42,590 bases of DNA from Thiobacillaceae bacterium (GTDB lineage: Bacteria; Pseudomonadota; Gammaproteobacteria; Burkholderiales; Thiobacillaceae), in contig JALOTG010000002.1 of the NCBI GenBank assembly GCA_025458005.1, positions 1 to 42,590 on the forward strand, given 5' to 3'. This document shows, one piece after another, positions 1 through 9,091 of the stretch (position 1 is the stretch's first letter; the number at the start of each line of letters is the position of its first letter). The translations under genes and the position numbers were made by a program. The notes under the pieces were generated by a model, which worked only from the letters and a program-made list of their open reading frames with translations, was not told the origin of the DNA and ran no database searches.

Positions 1-1464
1 GGCGACGCCGGCCTGCGCCGCTTCCTCGACTTCATGCGCCAGGGCGGTTGCTACACCCCGGTGCTCTCGGCCAACGTCGAACCCGAGGTGGGCTCGCCCC
101 TGGCGCCCCTGCATCGCGGCGACTACCTGCAACCCTACCTGGTGAAGTGGATCGGCGGCGCGCCGGTGGGCATCATCGGCATCGTCGTGCGCGGCAAGAC
201 CCAGGATTCCTCGCGGCCGTTGCCGACCACCCGCTTCCTCGACGAGGTCGAGACGGCACAGCGCTATGTCGACGAGCTCAAGGCCCGGGGGGTGCGCCAC
301 ATCGTCCTGCTCACCCACCACGGCTACCAGGCCGACCTGGCGCTGGCGGCCAAGGTGAGCGACGTCGACGTCATCATCGGCGGCGACTCGCACACCCTGC
401 TCGGCGACTTCGCCGCCTACGGCCTGGCCGCCGCCGGCCCCTACCCGACGCGCGTCAGGAACAAGGACGGCGACCCGGTTTGCGTCGGCCAGGCCTGGGA
501 ATACAACAAGGTCGTCGGTCGCATGAACGTCCGTTTCGACGCCCGGGGCCGGGTCGCCGACTGCGGCGGGCAGGCTACCCTGCAGATCGGCGACCGCTTC
601 AGCCGCGCCGATGCCGCCGGCAACTTCGTGCCGGTGGACGACGCCACGCGCCAGGACATCCTCGCCGCGCTGGCCGCGCGCCCCGGCGTCAAGGTGGTGA
701 CGCCCGAGCCGATGGCCCAGGCCGAGGTCGAGCGCTACGCCGGCCGCATGGAAGAGCTGACCCGGCGCGTCATAGGCAGTACCGCCGACCCGCTCTGCCT
801 GGTGCGCATCCCCGGCGAGGAGGCCGGCCGGGGCAGCGGCATTGCCGGCTGCGAGGGTGCCAACCAGCTGGCGCGCGGCAGCGACATCGCCCAGGTGGTG
901 GCCGAGGCCTTCCTGGCCGGCAGCAAGCGCGCCGACTTCGCCCTGCAGAACGCCGGCGGGGTGCGCATCTCGCTGCCCGCCGGGCCGATCAGCTACGAGA
1001 ACGCCAACAAGGTCCTGCCCTTCGCCAACGTCCTGATCGAGATGCCGGTCACCGGCGCCCAGCTCGTCGCCACCCTGGAGGACGCCGTCGCCAACCACCT
1101 GGACCAGGGCGGTTCCACCGGCAGCCATCCCTACATGGCCGGCGCGCGCTGGGACCTCGACCTCTCCAGGCCGCGCGGCCAGCGCTTCGCCAACGTCCAG
1201 GTGCGCGACCGCGCGACCGGCGCCTGGGCCGCCATCGACCCCGCGCGCATTTACACCCTGGTCACCAACGACTTCCTGGCCAGCGGCAAGGAAGGCCATG
1301 CCACGCTCGGTGCGATCCACGCCAGCGGCAATTTCGTGAACACCTACCTGCTCTACTCGCAGACCTTCGTCGACTACGTCCAGGCGAAAGGCGCCGTGGC
1401 GCGACCGGCGGCCGAGGACTACAGCCACCAGCGCGTGATGACGCGCGAAGGCAAGGCGCTGTGA
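1..1464 (+). CDS. Periplasmic 5'-nucleotidase / bifunctional metallophosphatase (UshA/NadN family), 5' end missing
   Basis: Open in frame from the first base of the window, so the N-terminus (signal peptide and first metal ligands) lies outside; 487 residues are visible. The ORF-track start at 34 is only an internal Met. The metallophosphoesterase part shows the late metal-binding segments HIVLLTHHGYQAD and IIGGDSHTLLGD. The C-terminal 5'-nucleotidase substrate domain shows QNAGGVRISLPAGPISYEN, then LPFANVLIEMPVTG and TLVTNDFLASGKEGH, which are hallmark segments of this family. Members hydrolyse nucleoside 5'-monophosphates or NAD/UDP-sugars in the periplasm, releasing phosphate and nucleosides. 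The specific substrate (NadN-like or UshA-like) cannot be told from this fragment. The gene is followed by more than 360 bases without a gene, so it probably ends its transcription unit. Confidence 0.88.
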   Translation, partial: GDAGLRRFLDFMRQGGCYTPVLSANVEPEVGSPLAPLHRGDYLQPYLVKWIGGAPVGIIGIVVRGKTQDSSRPLPTTRFLDEVETAQRYVDELKARGVRHIVLLTHHGYQADLALAAKVSDVDVIIGGDSHTLLGDFAAYGLAAAGPYPTRVRNKDGDPVCVGQAWEYNKVVGRMNVRFDARGRVADCGGQATLQIGDRFSRADAAGNFVPVDDATRQDILAALAARPGVKVVTPEPMAQAEVERYAGRMEELTRRVIGSTADPLCLVRIPGEEAGRGSGIAGCEGANQLARGSDIAQVVAEAFLAGSKRADFALQNAGGVRISLPAGPISYENANKVLPFANVLIEMPVTGAQLVATLEDAVANHLDQGGSTGSHPYMAGARWDLDLSRPRGQRFANVQVRDRATGAWAAIDPARIYTLVTNDFLASGKEGHATLGAIHASGNFVNTYLLYSQTFVDYVQAKGAVARPAAEDYSHQRVMTREGKAL

Positions 1465-1827
1465 ATCCCCTGCTGCCCGAGGGCGCCCAACCCGGGAGCC
1501 GAGGTTCCGGGATGCCGCGAGACCACTCGTCATGAACCGTATCCACCCGAGAGGATGCGCATCCAGGCGGTCATGGGTTGGAAACCCATGCGCCCGGCCT
1601 GCGACTGGATCGCCCGTCGGCTGCGCCGCCACGCAATGACGTCACCGCGCGCACCCGACCGATAGACATTCGGCCCGCAAGCGGCCTCCTACCGGCTTTC
1701 CAGCTTCATGCGCGCGGGTCGCGCGCTGCGCGCTGGCCCATCCGACCTGGGCAAACCGCGCCTGTCCGCGCAGGGGTGCTGCCGGCCCCCGGGCAGGCCC
1801 CGCCATGAGTCCGGGCAACGGCCTGGC
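1465..1827. other. Intergenic region between convergent genes, no gene seen
   Basis: These 363 bases lie between the nucleotidase stop and the stop of the opposite-strand HNH gene. No ORF with family resemblance and no U-tracted terminator was found. Two items stand out. One is a perfect 8-bp inverted repeat (see 1572-1590). The other is a stretch around 1604-1641 ending in CGCAATGACG, which resembles the dispersed palindromic repeats common in proteobacterial intergenic regions. Confidence 0.6.
1572..1590. repeat. Perfect inverted repeat, 8-bp stem with 3-nt loop
   Basis: CATGGGTT-GGA-AACCCATG is a perfect hairpin about 108 bases after the nucleotidase stop, between two convergent genes. 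There is no T-run after it on either strand, so a classical intrinsic terminator is not supported. It could block RNA decay from the 3' end or be an operator-like dyad; neither can be decided here. Confidence 0.6.
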
Positions 1828-2193
1828 TCAACCCTGCTTCTTGCCCTCCAGCATGGCCTTGAGCTCCGCGAAGGGGTTGAAGGTGGCGGACGGGGGGACT
1901 GTTCCGGGGTCCGCGCGGCCCGCCATGTCCTTCAGCTTGGAGTGCTCGTGCTCGTGGCAGTAGGTGCAGAGGAGTTCCCAGTTGCTGCCGTCCGGCGGGT
2001 TGTCGTCGTGGTTGCCGTTCTTGTGGTGGACTTCCAGCAACTGGAGGTTGGCGTGCGTGAAGGTGCGGGCGCAGCGGACGCACACCCACGGATAGAGCTT
2101 CAGGGCCCGCTCCCGATAGCCCGCCGCGCGCTTCTCGGCGTTGCGTCGCGCCTCCAGAACCACCTTGTCGAGCCGGTCGTTTGCTTGTGCCAT
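1828..2193 (-). CDS. HNH nuclease, YajD-like
   Basis: 121 residues. A basic helical N-terminus is followed by a zinc-type pair CVRC near residue 38, then LLEVHHKNGNHDDNP and WELLCTYCHEHEH. Together these make the HNH beta-beta-alpha-metal fold: first His in the VHH segment, central Asn and a later His, with two CxxC zinc pairs. The arrangement and size match the YajD family of small stand-alone HNH proteins, whose cellular role is not established. The predicted activity is metal-dependent DNA cleavage. The tail after residue 95 is low-complexity and ends in a Lys-rich segment. The start is supported by a GAGG about six bases upstream of the ATG. No phage or restriction genes lie nearby, so it looks like a housekeeping orphan. 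Confidence 0.85.
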   Translation of the reverse strand: MAQANDRLDKVVLEARRNAEKRAAGYRERALKLYPWVCVRCARTFTHANLQLLEVHHKNGNHDDNPPDGSNWELLCTYCHEHEHSKLKDMAGRADPGTVPPSATFNPFAELKAMLEGKKQG

Positions 2194-2388
2194 CGCGTCC
2201 TCGTTCGTGCCAGGTGCCTGGGTGGGGTCATCAGCATACGGCGAAGGGGGGGTAGCGTGGGCGATCGCTCATGAGGTAGCGGGTACCGCCTGCCTTTTCG
2301 CCTATCGCTTGTCGTGCCAACCCTGCAGCCCACCGGCGGCCTTTCCAGTCAACGCGCGCTTGAACAGGCCCTTTCATTCCCGTCCCGG

Positions 2389-2411
2389 CCTTCCCCCTCG
2401 AGGGGGGAAGG
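2389..2411. repeat. GC-rich palindrome downstream of ahcY, copy 1 of a dispersed element
   Basis: CCTTCCCCC and GGGGGAAGG form a 9-bp stem around a CTCGAG-like centre, 16 bases beyond the ahcY stop. A near-identical element lies just beyond the metK stop (3964-3985). The stem lacks a T-run. It may act as a transcript-end stabiliser or a factor-dependent termination helper; the function is inferred from position only. Confidence 0.6.
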
Positions 2412-2426
2412 AGCGCGCGGGCGGGG

Positions 2427-3851
<1,425 letters not shown>

Positions 3852-3863
3852 TTCGCTCTCCAT

Positions 3864-3885
3864 AAAAAAATGAACGGGCGCCGTT
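3864..3885 (-). terminator. Candidate riboswitch expression platform (hairpin plus U-tract)
   Basis: Read on the minus strand, AACGG-CGC-CCGTT forms a 5-bp hairpin, followed after CA by seven Ts, just before the ahcY start region. The AACGGCGCCC bases are the same ones the SAH aptamer uses for its pseudoknot/P2b pairing. Aptamer folding would therefore remove the left arm of this hairpin. That is a simple ON-switch: ligand bound, no terminator, ahcY expressed. The stem is short, so a translational mechanism remains possible. Confidence 0.45.
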
Positions 3886-3947
3886 ACCTCGATGCCCCCG
3901 TCCCGAGCCTGGCCCGCCTTGTGGCAGGTCGCAGCGCCCCTCGGGAC
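3876..3947 (-). promoter_or_regulatory. SAH riboswitch aptamer in the ahcY leader
   Basis: On the minus strand the leader carries the conserved SAH-aptamer core: CCGAGGGGCGCTGCGAC, a variable hairpin, AGGCTCGG, then AACGGCGCCC. P1 is a perfect 8-bp helix GTCCCGAG/CTCGGGAC (3940-3947 with 3900-3907). The inner hairpin is CCTGCC-ACAA-GGCGGG. The GGGCGC segment near the 5' side is complementary to the downstream GCGCCC and forms the expected pseudoknot. Known SAH riboswitches sense S-adenosylhomocysteine over SAM and turn on ahcY and linked SAM-cycle genes, which is exactly the context here. Confidence 0.92.
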
Positions 3948-3963
3948 GGCGGTCTTCTTGCGA

Positions 3964-3985
3964 CCTCCCCCCGTCGAGGGGGAGG
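3964..3985. repeat. GC-rich palindrome downstream of metK, copy 2 of a dispersed element
   Basis: CCTCCCCC and GGGGGAGG form an 8-bp stem with a CGTCGA-containing loop, just past the metK stop. It resembles the palindrome after ahcY (2389-2411) in sequence and placement. It lies upstream of the SAH aptamer, so it could end or process the metK transcript before the ahcY leader. Confidence 0.55.
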
Positions 3986-3994
3986 GGATGCGCA

Positions 3995-5173
3995 TCAGCC
4001 CTGGCGGCGATCGTAGCCCGAGGCGGCGCGCAGCGCGTCCGCCTTGTCCGTGGCCTCCCAGGTGAATTCCGGCTCGTCGCGGCCGAAGTGGCCGTAGGCG
4101 GCGGTCTTGGCGTAGATCGGCCGGAGCAGGTCGAGGGTCTGGATGATGCCCTTGGGCCTTAGGTCGAAGTGCTGCCGCACCAGTTCCTCGATCTGGTGCT
4201 CGGGAATCCTGGCGGTGCCGTAGGTCTCCACCATCAGCGAGACCGGCTTGGCCACGCCGATGGCGTAGGCCACCTGCACCTGGCAGCGGCTGGCCAGCCC
4301 GGCGGCGACGATGTTCTTGGCCACGTAGCGGGCGGCGTAGGCCGCCGAGCGGTCCACCTTGGACGGATCCTTGCCGGAGAAGGCGCCGCCGCCGTGGGGG
4401 GCCGCGCCGCCGTAGGTGTCGACGATGATCTTGCGGCCGGTGAGGCCGGTGTCGCCGTGCGGGCCGCCGATGACGAAGCGGCCGGTGGGGTTGACCAGGT
4501 ACTTGATGTCGCCGTTCAGCATCTCGCGGGGGATCACCGGCTTGATGACCTCCTCGATCACCGCCTCGGTGAGCTGGCCGTGCGAGATCTCTGGATGGTG
4601 CTGGGTGGACAGCACCACGGTGTCCACATGCACCGGCCGACCGTCCACGTAGCGCACGGTGACCTGGCTCTTCGCGTCCGGCCTCAGCCAGGGCAGCCGC
4701 CCGTCCTTGCGCAGTTCGGCCTGGCGCTCCACCAGGCGGTGCGCCAGGAAGATGGGCAGGGGCATGAACTGGGGCGTCTCGTCGCAGGCGTAGCCGAACA
4801 TCAGGCCCTGGTCGCCAGCGCCCTGGTCGAGGAACAGGCCCTCGCCCTCGTTGACGCCCTGGGCGATGTCCGGCGACTGCTTGTGGATGGCCGACATCAC
4901 CGCGCAGTTCTCGGCGTCGAAGCCCATGGCCGGGTCGTTGTAGCCGATGCGCTTGATGGTCTCGCGGGCGATGCTGCCGTAGTCCACCACGGCGTGGGTG
5001 GTGATCTCGCCGGCCAGCACGCACAGGTTGGTGGTCACCAGGGTTTCGCAGGCCACGCGGGCGTGCGGGTCCTGGCTGAAGATGGCGTCGAGGATGGCGT
5101 CCGAGACCTGGTCGGCGACCTTGTCGGGGTGGCCTTCCGAGACGGATTCCGAGGTGAAGAGAAACTCGTTCAT
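3995..5173 (-). CDS. metK: S-adenosylmethionine synthetase (methionine adenosyltransferase)
   Basis: 392 residues, the usual family length. It makes SAM from methionine and ATP, releasing phosphate and pyrophosphate, in the cytosol. The N-terminus reads [22 protein letters not shown] with the ATP-binding GHPDK motif. Further hallmarks are the [12 protein letters not shown] segment near residue 117, the P-loop-like [19 protein letters not shown] near 260, and the terminal FTWE segment. The ATG at 5173 has AGGAG five bases upstream. It is the first gene of the metK-ahcY pair on this strand and divergent from the acyltransferase gene. Its leader contains a strong hairpin and a possible pseudoknot (5194-5288), so RNA-level control is likely but not proven. 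Confidence 0.97.
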   Translation of the reverse strand: MNEFLFTSESVSEGHPDKVADQVSDAILDAIFSQDPHARVACETLVTTNLCVLAGEITTHAVVDYGSIARETIKRIGYNDPAMGFDAENCAVMSAIHKQSPDIAQGVNEGEGLFLDQGAGDQGLMFGYACDETPQFMPLPIFLAHRLVERQAELRKDGRLPWLRPDAKSQVTVRYVDGRPVHVDTVVLSTQHHPEISHGQLTEAVIEEVIKPVIPREMLNGDIKYLVNPTGRFVIGGPHGDTGLTGRKIIVDTYGGAAPHGGGAFSGKDPSKVDRSAAYAARYVAKNIVAAGLASRCQVQVAYAIGVAKPVSLMVETYGTARIPEHQIEELVRQHFDLRPKGIIQTLDLLRPIYAKTAAYGHFGRDEPEFTWEATDKADALRAASGYDRRQG

Positions 5174-5491
5174 GACTGCTCCTGAAATGACATGGGCCCG
5201 AATTCGCCGGCGTTACCGACTCCGGGCCCAGAGCAGGCGACGCTTTAGCAGTACTTATCGGCATCGGTGTTCGGTGCTTGAAGCCGATCCGCGAGCGATC
5301 CCTGGTCGGGTCGCTTCGTCCGCCCTGCAAGTTGTCCGTTAACTCGGCGGAGACGGCATGCTAGCCTTGCATCCGGCACCGGTCAAGAATCCGGCCGCCC
5401 ACCCAGCCATGCCCAAACCGTACCGAATCACGGCCCCGATGTCCTCCCCACGCCCCGCCGCGCACATGCCACGCTCCGCGCGCGCCGCCCG
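5174..5491. other. Divergent intergenic region between metK and the acyltransferase gene
   Basis: 318 bases without a credible gene. The metK-proximal half holds the structured leader described at 5194-5288. The acyltransferase-proximal half (about 5345-5491) shows no recognisable promoter hexamers, terminator or conserved RNA fold that I could support. Confidence 0.5.
5194..5288 (-). promoter_or_regulatory. Structured metK leader: possible SAM-II/SAM-V-like pseudoknot plus strong hairpin
   Basis: On the minus strand, ATCGGC and GCCGAT (5283-5288 and 5257-5262) form a 6-bp stem around a 20-nt loop. It is followed at once by GATAAGTACTGCTAAAG. That 3' segment resembles the conserved GAUAA...GCUAAA tail of SAM-II aptamers, and AGCA in the loop can pair with TGCT in the tail, giving a pseudoknot topology. 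About 10 bases further comes a very stable hairpin, GGGCCCG/CGGGCCC (5223-5229 with 5194-5200) with an inner GTCGG/CCGGC stem, ending about 20 bases before the ATG. The hairpin is certain; the riboswitch assignment is a suggestion because the loop does not clearly match the SAM-II consensus. Confidence 0.35.
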
Positions 5492-6382
5492 ATGCCCATG
5501 AGCCGCCTGGGCCTCCTGCTGCTGCGCCTGCTGCATGCCCTGCTGCCCTACCCGGCCCTCGGCTGGCTGGGCGACCAGCTCGGCCGCCTGCTCCATCGCC
5601 TGGCCGCCGCGCGCCGGCGGGTGGGGGAGATCAACCTGCGCCTGTGCTTCCCCGATCTGGACGAGGCGGCCCGCGCCCGGCTGCTCAAGGCGCACTTCAG
5701 GGCCCTGGGCCGCGCCGCCCTGCAGGAGTCGGTGTCCTGGTGGGGCAGCCGGGCGGAGGTGGAACGGATGACCCGCCTGGAGGGTTGCGAGCACCTGGAG
5801 GCCCACCGCGGCCGGCCGGTGATCCTGCTGGCGCCGCACTTCGTGGGACTCAACATCGGCGGCGTGCGCTTCGCGGCCTATTGCGAGGCGGGCGTTTCCC
5901 TCTACGCACCGATCAAGGATCCCCACCTGGACCGGCTGATGCTGCACGCCCGCACCCGCTTCGGCCGCCAGGAGCTCTACTCCCGCAAGGACGGCATCCG
6001 TCCCGTCCTGCGCGCCCTCAAGCAGGGCAAGCCGTTCTACTACCTGCCGGACATGGACTACGGCGCCCGCGACTCGGTGTTCGTGCCCTTCTTCGGCGTG
6101 CCGGCGGCCACCCTCACCGCCCTGTCGCGCCTGGCCCGAGCCAGCGGCGCGGTGGTGGTGCCCCTGGTCACGCGCCAGACGGCGGGCGGCTACGTGGCCC
6201 GCCACTACCCCGCCTGGGAGGATTTCCCCAGCGCCGACCCGGTCGCCGACGCGCGGCGCATGAACGCCTTCATCGAGGAGCGCGTGCGCGAAATGCCGGA
6301 GCAGTACTTCTGGCTGCACCAGCGCTTCAAGACCCGCCCGCCCGGCGAGGGCGCCAAAAGGAGCCTCTATGCGGGCGGTTGA
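5492..6382 (+). CDS. Lysophospholipid/lipid A acyltransferase, LpxL/HtrB family
   Basis: 296 residues, normal for the family. Members transfer an acyl chain from acyl-ACP to Kdo2-lipid IVA (or a related lipid) at the inner face of the cytoplasmic membrane. A hydrophobic N-terminal anchor (about residues 5-25) is followed by the family fold, with ILLAPHFVGLNIGG at 111-124, LYSRKDGIRPVLRALKQG, YLPDMDYG and the terminal PEQYFWLHQRFKTRP. The catalytic HX4(D/E) motif reads His116-FVGL-Asn121, so the acidic partner is Asn here. That is odd and may mean altered activity or a subfamily variant. Which acyl position is modified cannot be told. The start is 5492 or the ATG at 5498; neither has a clear ribosome binding site. 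Its 3' end overlaps the next gene by 14 bases, implying co-transcription. Confidence 0.85.
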   Translation: MPMSRLGLLLLRLLHALLPYPALGWLGDQLGRLLHRLAAARRRVGEINLRLCFPDLDEAARARLLKAHFRALGRAALQESVSWWGSRAEVERMTRLEGCEHLEAHRGRPVILLAPHFVGLNIGGVRFAAYCEAGVSLYAPIKDPHLDRLMLHARTRFGRQELYSRKDGIRPVLRALKQGKPFYYLPDMDYGARDSVFVPFFGVPAATLTALSRLARASGAVVVPLVTRQTAGGYVARHYPAWEDFPSADPVADARRMNAFIEERVREMPEQYFWLHQRFKTRPPGEGAKRSLYAGG

Positions 6383-6875
6383 TTACGGGCCGCTGCGGCC
6401 CGAGGAGGCGGAGGCCCTGGCCGCCCTGGCCGGCCTGATCTGGCGCCATGACTACCCGGGCATGATCAGCGCGGAGCAGATCGAGTACATGCTGGCCCAG
6501 CGCTACCACCCGCCCCTGATCCGCCAGACGCTGGCGCGCGGCGACCGCTGGGACGCGGCCCACGCCGACGGTGCCCTGATCGGCTTCGCCCACGCCTACG
6601 CCATCAGCGGCGGCGGCATGAAGCTGGACAAGCTTTACGTGCACCCGGATTGGCAGCGCCGGGGCATCGGCGCGCGCCTGCTGGCGCGCCTGGAGGCATA
6701 CGCCCGCGCCCACGGCCGCCACGCCCTGCTGCTGCGGGTGAACCGCGGCAACGCGCGAGCCATCGCCGCCTACCGCAAGTACGGCTTCGCGGTGGAGCGC
6801 GAGGTGGAGGAGGAGATCGGCGGGGGGTTCGTGATGGACGACTACATGATGATCAAGCAACTGGCGGGGACATGA
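6369..6875 (+). CDS. GNAT-family N-acetyltransferase
   Basis: 168 residues. The C-terminal half carries the acetyl-CoA-binding core: [24 protein letters not shown] around residues 86-109 (the Q/RxxGxG/A loop) and then [17 protein letters not shown], the typical alpha-4/beta-6 segment with the conserved Tyr. It therefore transfers an acetyl group from acetyl-CoA to an unidentified amine. A segment such as [22 protein letters not shown] is common in stand-alone GNATs of unknown substrate, so I give no specific function. It starts inside the acyltransferase stop region (14-base overlap) and probably shares its transcript. The last 38 coding bases recur 150 bases downstream as a degenerate copy. 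Confidence 0.85.
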   Translation: MRAVDYGPLRPEEAEALAALAGLIWRHDYPGMISAEQIEYMLAQRYHPPLIRQTLARGDRWDAAHADGALIGFAHAYAISGGGMKLDKLYVHPDWQRRGIGARLLARLEAYARAHGRHALLLRVNRGNARAIAAYRKYGFAVEREVEEEIGGGFVMDDYMMIKQLAGT

Positions 6876-7022
6876 GCGCTTGTCCGCTGCGCGCCACGAA
6901 CCCCTGCGCACGCCTCGCGGCCGCTCGCACCTGCCCGTCTGCGACGGACTGGCACTGCTCCCTGCTCGCGTTCGCGCTTCGTGATGGACGACTGCATGAT
7001 GATCAAGCGACTCGCACCCTGA
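6828..7022 (+). repeat. Direct repeat: GNAT gene 3' end and a decayed second copy (6828-6865 and 6978-7015)
   Basis: The 38 bases starting TTCGTGATGGACGACTACAT at 6828 recur at 6978 with three substitutions, exactly 150 bases apart. Read in frame, the second copy gives [14 protein letters not shown] and a stop at 7020-7022, matching the authentic end [15 protein letters not shown]. Nothing between the copies resembles the rest of the gene. This looks like a partial tandem duplication or the relic of an older, longer gene end. The second copy has no start or ribosome binding site. Confidence 0.8.
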
Positions 7023-7085
7023 TGCCGGGACAGCCCGGCCAACGGGAAAACCCTCGATGGGTACATGACAAAGAAGGAGGTGTGC

Positions 7086-7502
7086 ATGACATTCCAGAAC
7101 CCCTCGCCCGAGGAAATCCGCGCCCTGTTGGGACGCGTCAAGACCATCGCCGTGGTCGGCCTCTCGCCCCGGCCGGACCGGCCCAGCTACACCGTGGCGC
7201 GGGCCCTGCAGCGCTTCGGCTACCGGGTCATCCCGGTGCGCCCGGCGGTCAGGGAAGTGCTCGGCGAGCCGGCCTACGCGCGCCTGGCCGACATCCCCTT
7301 CCCGGTCGACCTGGTGGATGTGTTCCGCGCCGCCGAGCACATCCCGGCCCTGGTGGACGAGTGCCTGGCCCTGGGGCTACCCGCCCTCTGGATTCAGGAG
7401 GGCATCGTCCACGAGGCGGCCGCGGAACGGGCGCGCGTCGCCGGCATGACGGTGGTGATGGACCGCTGCATCCACAAGGACTACGTGGCGCTGATGGTCT
7501 GA
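7086..7502 (+). CDS. CoA-binding protein (YccU-like, Rossmann fold)
   Basis: 138 residues from the ATG at 7086, which has a near-perfect ribosome binding site (AAGGAGG, six bases upstream). The ORF-track start at 7065 would overlap that site and is rejected. The CoA_binding fold is shown by [20 protein letters not shown] near the N-terminus, [31 protein letters not shown] and [20 protein letters not shown], ending in MDRCIHKDY. These small proteins bind coenzyme A or related nucleotides; their physiological role is unknown. The gene follows the GNAT gene after about 210 bases that include the repeat relic, and precedes dapF by 92 bases. Confidence 0.9.
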   Translation: MTFQNPSPEEIRALLGRVKTIAVVGLSPRPDRPSYTVARALQRFGYRVIPVRPAVREVLGEPAYARLADIPFPVDLVDVFRAAEHIPALVDECLALGLPALWIQEGIVHEAAAERARVAGMTVVMDRCIHKDYVALMV

Positions 7503-7523
7503 GCCCGCGCGCGCCGGGCGGTC

Positions 7524-7552
7524 TTGGTTCGCCGCCGGGGCTGGCTTACACT
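7524..7552 (+). promoter_or_regulatory. Candidate sigma-70 promoter for dapF-DUF484-xerC
   Basis: TTGGTT (7524-7529) and TACACT (7547-7552) are separated by exactly 17 bases and lie about 43 bases before the dapF ATG. Both boxes are partial matches to TTGACA/TATAAT. This is the only spacing-correct pair I see in this short gap. Confidence 0.4.
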
Positions 7553-7594
7553 TGGCCGCATTCCTCCTCGACCAGCACTCGCGACCGGCCTTCC

Positions 7595-8425
7595 ATGCGC
7601 CTCCAGTTCACCAAGATGCACGGCCTGGGCAACGACTTCGTGGTGTTCGACGGCATCCACCAGCAGGTCGCCCTCACCCCCGCCCAGCTGCGCCACCTTG
7701 CCGACCGGCATTTCGGCGTCGGCTGCGACCAGATCCTGCTGGTGGAGGCGCCGACCCGCCCCGACGTGGACTTCCGCTACCGCATCTTCAACGCCGACGG
7801 CGGCGAGGTCAGCCAGTGCGGCAACGGCGCCCGCTGCTTCGTGCGCTTCGTGCACGAGCGGGGCCTGACGACCAAGCGCGCGATCCGCGTGGAGACCGCC
7901 TCGGGGGTGATCGTGCCGTGCCTGGAGGCGGACGGCCAGGTGACCGTGGACATGGGGCCGCCGCGCTTCGCGCCGGCGGACATCCCGTTCGACGCCCCGG
8001 AACGCCGGCTGACCTACGACCTGGAGGTGGGCGGGCGGCGCCTGGAGATCTCCGCCCTGTCCATGGGCAACCCGCACGCCGTCTGGATCGTGGACGACGT
8101 CCATCGCGCCCCGGTGGCCGAGCTGGGGCCCCTCATCGAATACCACCCGCGTTTCCCGGAGCGCGTCAACGCCGGCTTCCTGCAGCTGCTCAGCCGGCGC
8201 GAGGCCCTGCTGCGCGTCCACGAACGGGGCAGCGGCGAGACCCTGTCCTGCGGGACGGGGGCCTGCGCCGCGGCGGTGGCCGGCATGACCCGCGGCCTGC
8301 TGGATGCCGCCGTGACCGTGCACACCCGCGGCGGCGAACTGATCATCCGCTGGTCCGGGGCGGACAACCCGGTGTACATGACCGGCCCGGCGGCAACCGT
8401 TTACCAAGGTGAAATCGAGCTATGA
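7595..8425 (+). CDS. dapF: Diaminopimelate epimerase
   Basis: 276 residues. It interconverts LL- and meso-diaminopimelate, the penultimate step of lysine synthesis and the source of the peptidoglycan cross-linking residue; PLP-independent, cytosolic. The two catalytic cysteines are visible in QCGNGARCF (Cys75) and [11 protein letters not shown] (Cys219). The start [19 protein letters not shown] is the classic family N-terminus, which fixes ATG 7595 and rules out the much longer upstream ORF in the track. It overlaps the DUF484 gene by ATGA and heads a dapF-DUF484-xerC operon, an order also seen in other Beta- and Gammaproteobacteria. Confidence 0.97.
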   Translation: MRLQFTKMHGLGNDFVVFDGIHQQVALTPAQLRHLADRHFGVGCDQILLVEAPTRPDVDFRYRIFNADGGEVSQCGNGARCFVRFVHERGLTTKRAIRVETASGVIVPCLEADGQVTVDMGPPRFAPADIPFDAPERRLTYDLEVGGRRLEISALSMGNPHAVWIVDDVHRAPVAELGPLIEYHPRFPERVNAGFLQLLSRREALLRVHERGSGETLSCGTGACAAAVAGMTRGLLDAAVTVHTRGGELIIRWSGADNPVYMTGPAATVYQGEIEL

Positions 8426-9078
8426 GCCACGTCAATCAAGAGCAGGTCGCCCAGTTCCTCCGCGAGCATCCCGACTTCTTCAACGCCCACGCCGATCTCC
8501 TCACCAGCCTCAGCGTGCCCAACCCCTACAGCGGCCAGGCCGTCTCCCTGGGCGAGCGGCAGGTGCTGCAGCTGCGCGACCGCTCGCGCGGCCTGGAGGC
8601 CAAGCTGCGCGAGCTGATCCAGTTCGCCGAGGAGAACGACGCCATCGGCGAGAAGCTGCACAAGCTGGCCCTCGGCCTGATGCGCGCGCGCAGCCTGGAC
8701 GCCGCCCTGGCCGCCCTCTACCTGAGCCTGCGCGAGGATTTCGCCGTGCCCCATACGGCCCTGCGCCTGTGGACCGAGGACGCCCCGCCGGCCCTGGCGG
8801 AATTCACCCCGGTGAGCGAGAACACGCGCCGGCTGGCGATGGAGCTGGGCCATCCGCTGTGCGGCGCGGAGGCGCCCGACGAGGTGCGCGCTTGGTTCGG
8901 CGAGACCGGGCCGCAGCTGCGCTCCTTCGCCCTGGCCCCGTTGCGCGAGGCGAATTCCGGGGGACTGGTGGTGCTGGCCTCCCAGGACGCGCAGCGCTTC
9001 TACCCGGAGATGGGCACCCTCTACCTGACCTGGCTGGCCGAGCTGTCCGGGGGGGCGTTGAGCCGCTTCCTGCCCTGA
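8422..9078 (+). CDS. DUF484 family protein (GAF-like), dapF-xerC linked
   Basis: 218 residues. The opening segment [25 protein letters not shown] is diagnostic for DUF484. It is followed by a helical/coiled segment ([28 protein letters not shown]) and a GAF-like C-terminal domain (about 85-215) with [36 protein letters not shown]. The biochemical function is unknown. The conserved placement between dapF and xerC suggests a link to chromosome segregation or cell-wall timing, but this is inference. It starts within the dapF stop (ATGA overlap) and ends 13 bases before xerC, so it is translationally coupled and co-transcribed. Confidence 0.92.
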   Translation: MSHVNQEQVAQFLREHPDFFNAHADLLTSLSVPNPYSGQAVSLGERQVLQLRDRSRGLEAKLRELIQFAEENDAIGEKLHKLALGLMRARSLDAALAALYLSLREDFAVPHTALRLWTEDAPPALAEFTPVSENTRRLAMELGHPLCGAEAPDEVRAWFGETGPQLRSFALAPLREANSGGLVVLASQDAQRFYPEMGTLYLTWLAELSGGALSRFLP

Positions 9079-9091
9079 ACCGCCTGCCGCC

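Noticed and set aside
1706-2089. 127-aa minus-strand ORF overlapping the HNH gene
   Set aside because: Alternative frame of the HNH gene, Arg/Pro/Gly-rich with no motif.
3852-5330. Upstream part of the 967-aa ORF that ends as AhcY
   Set aside because: Reads through metK out of frame and the SAH riboswitch. The real ahcY start at 3851 has its own ribosome binding site.
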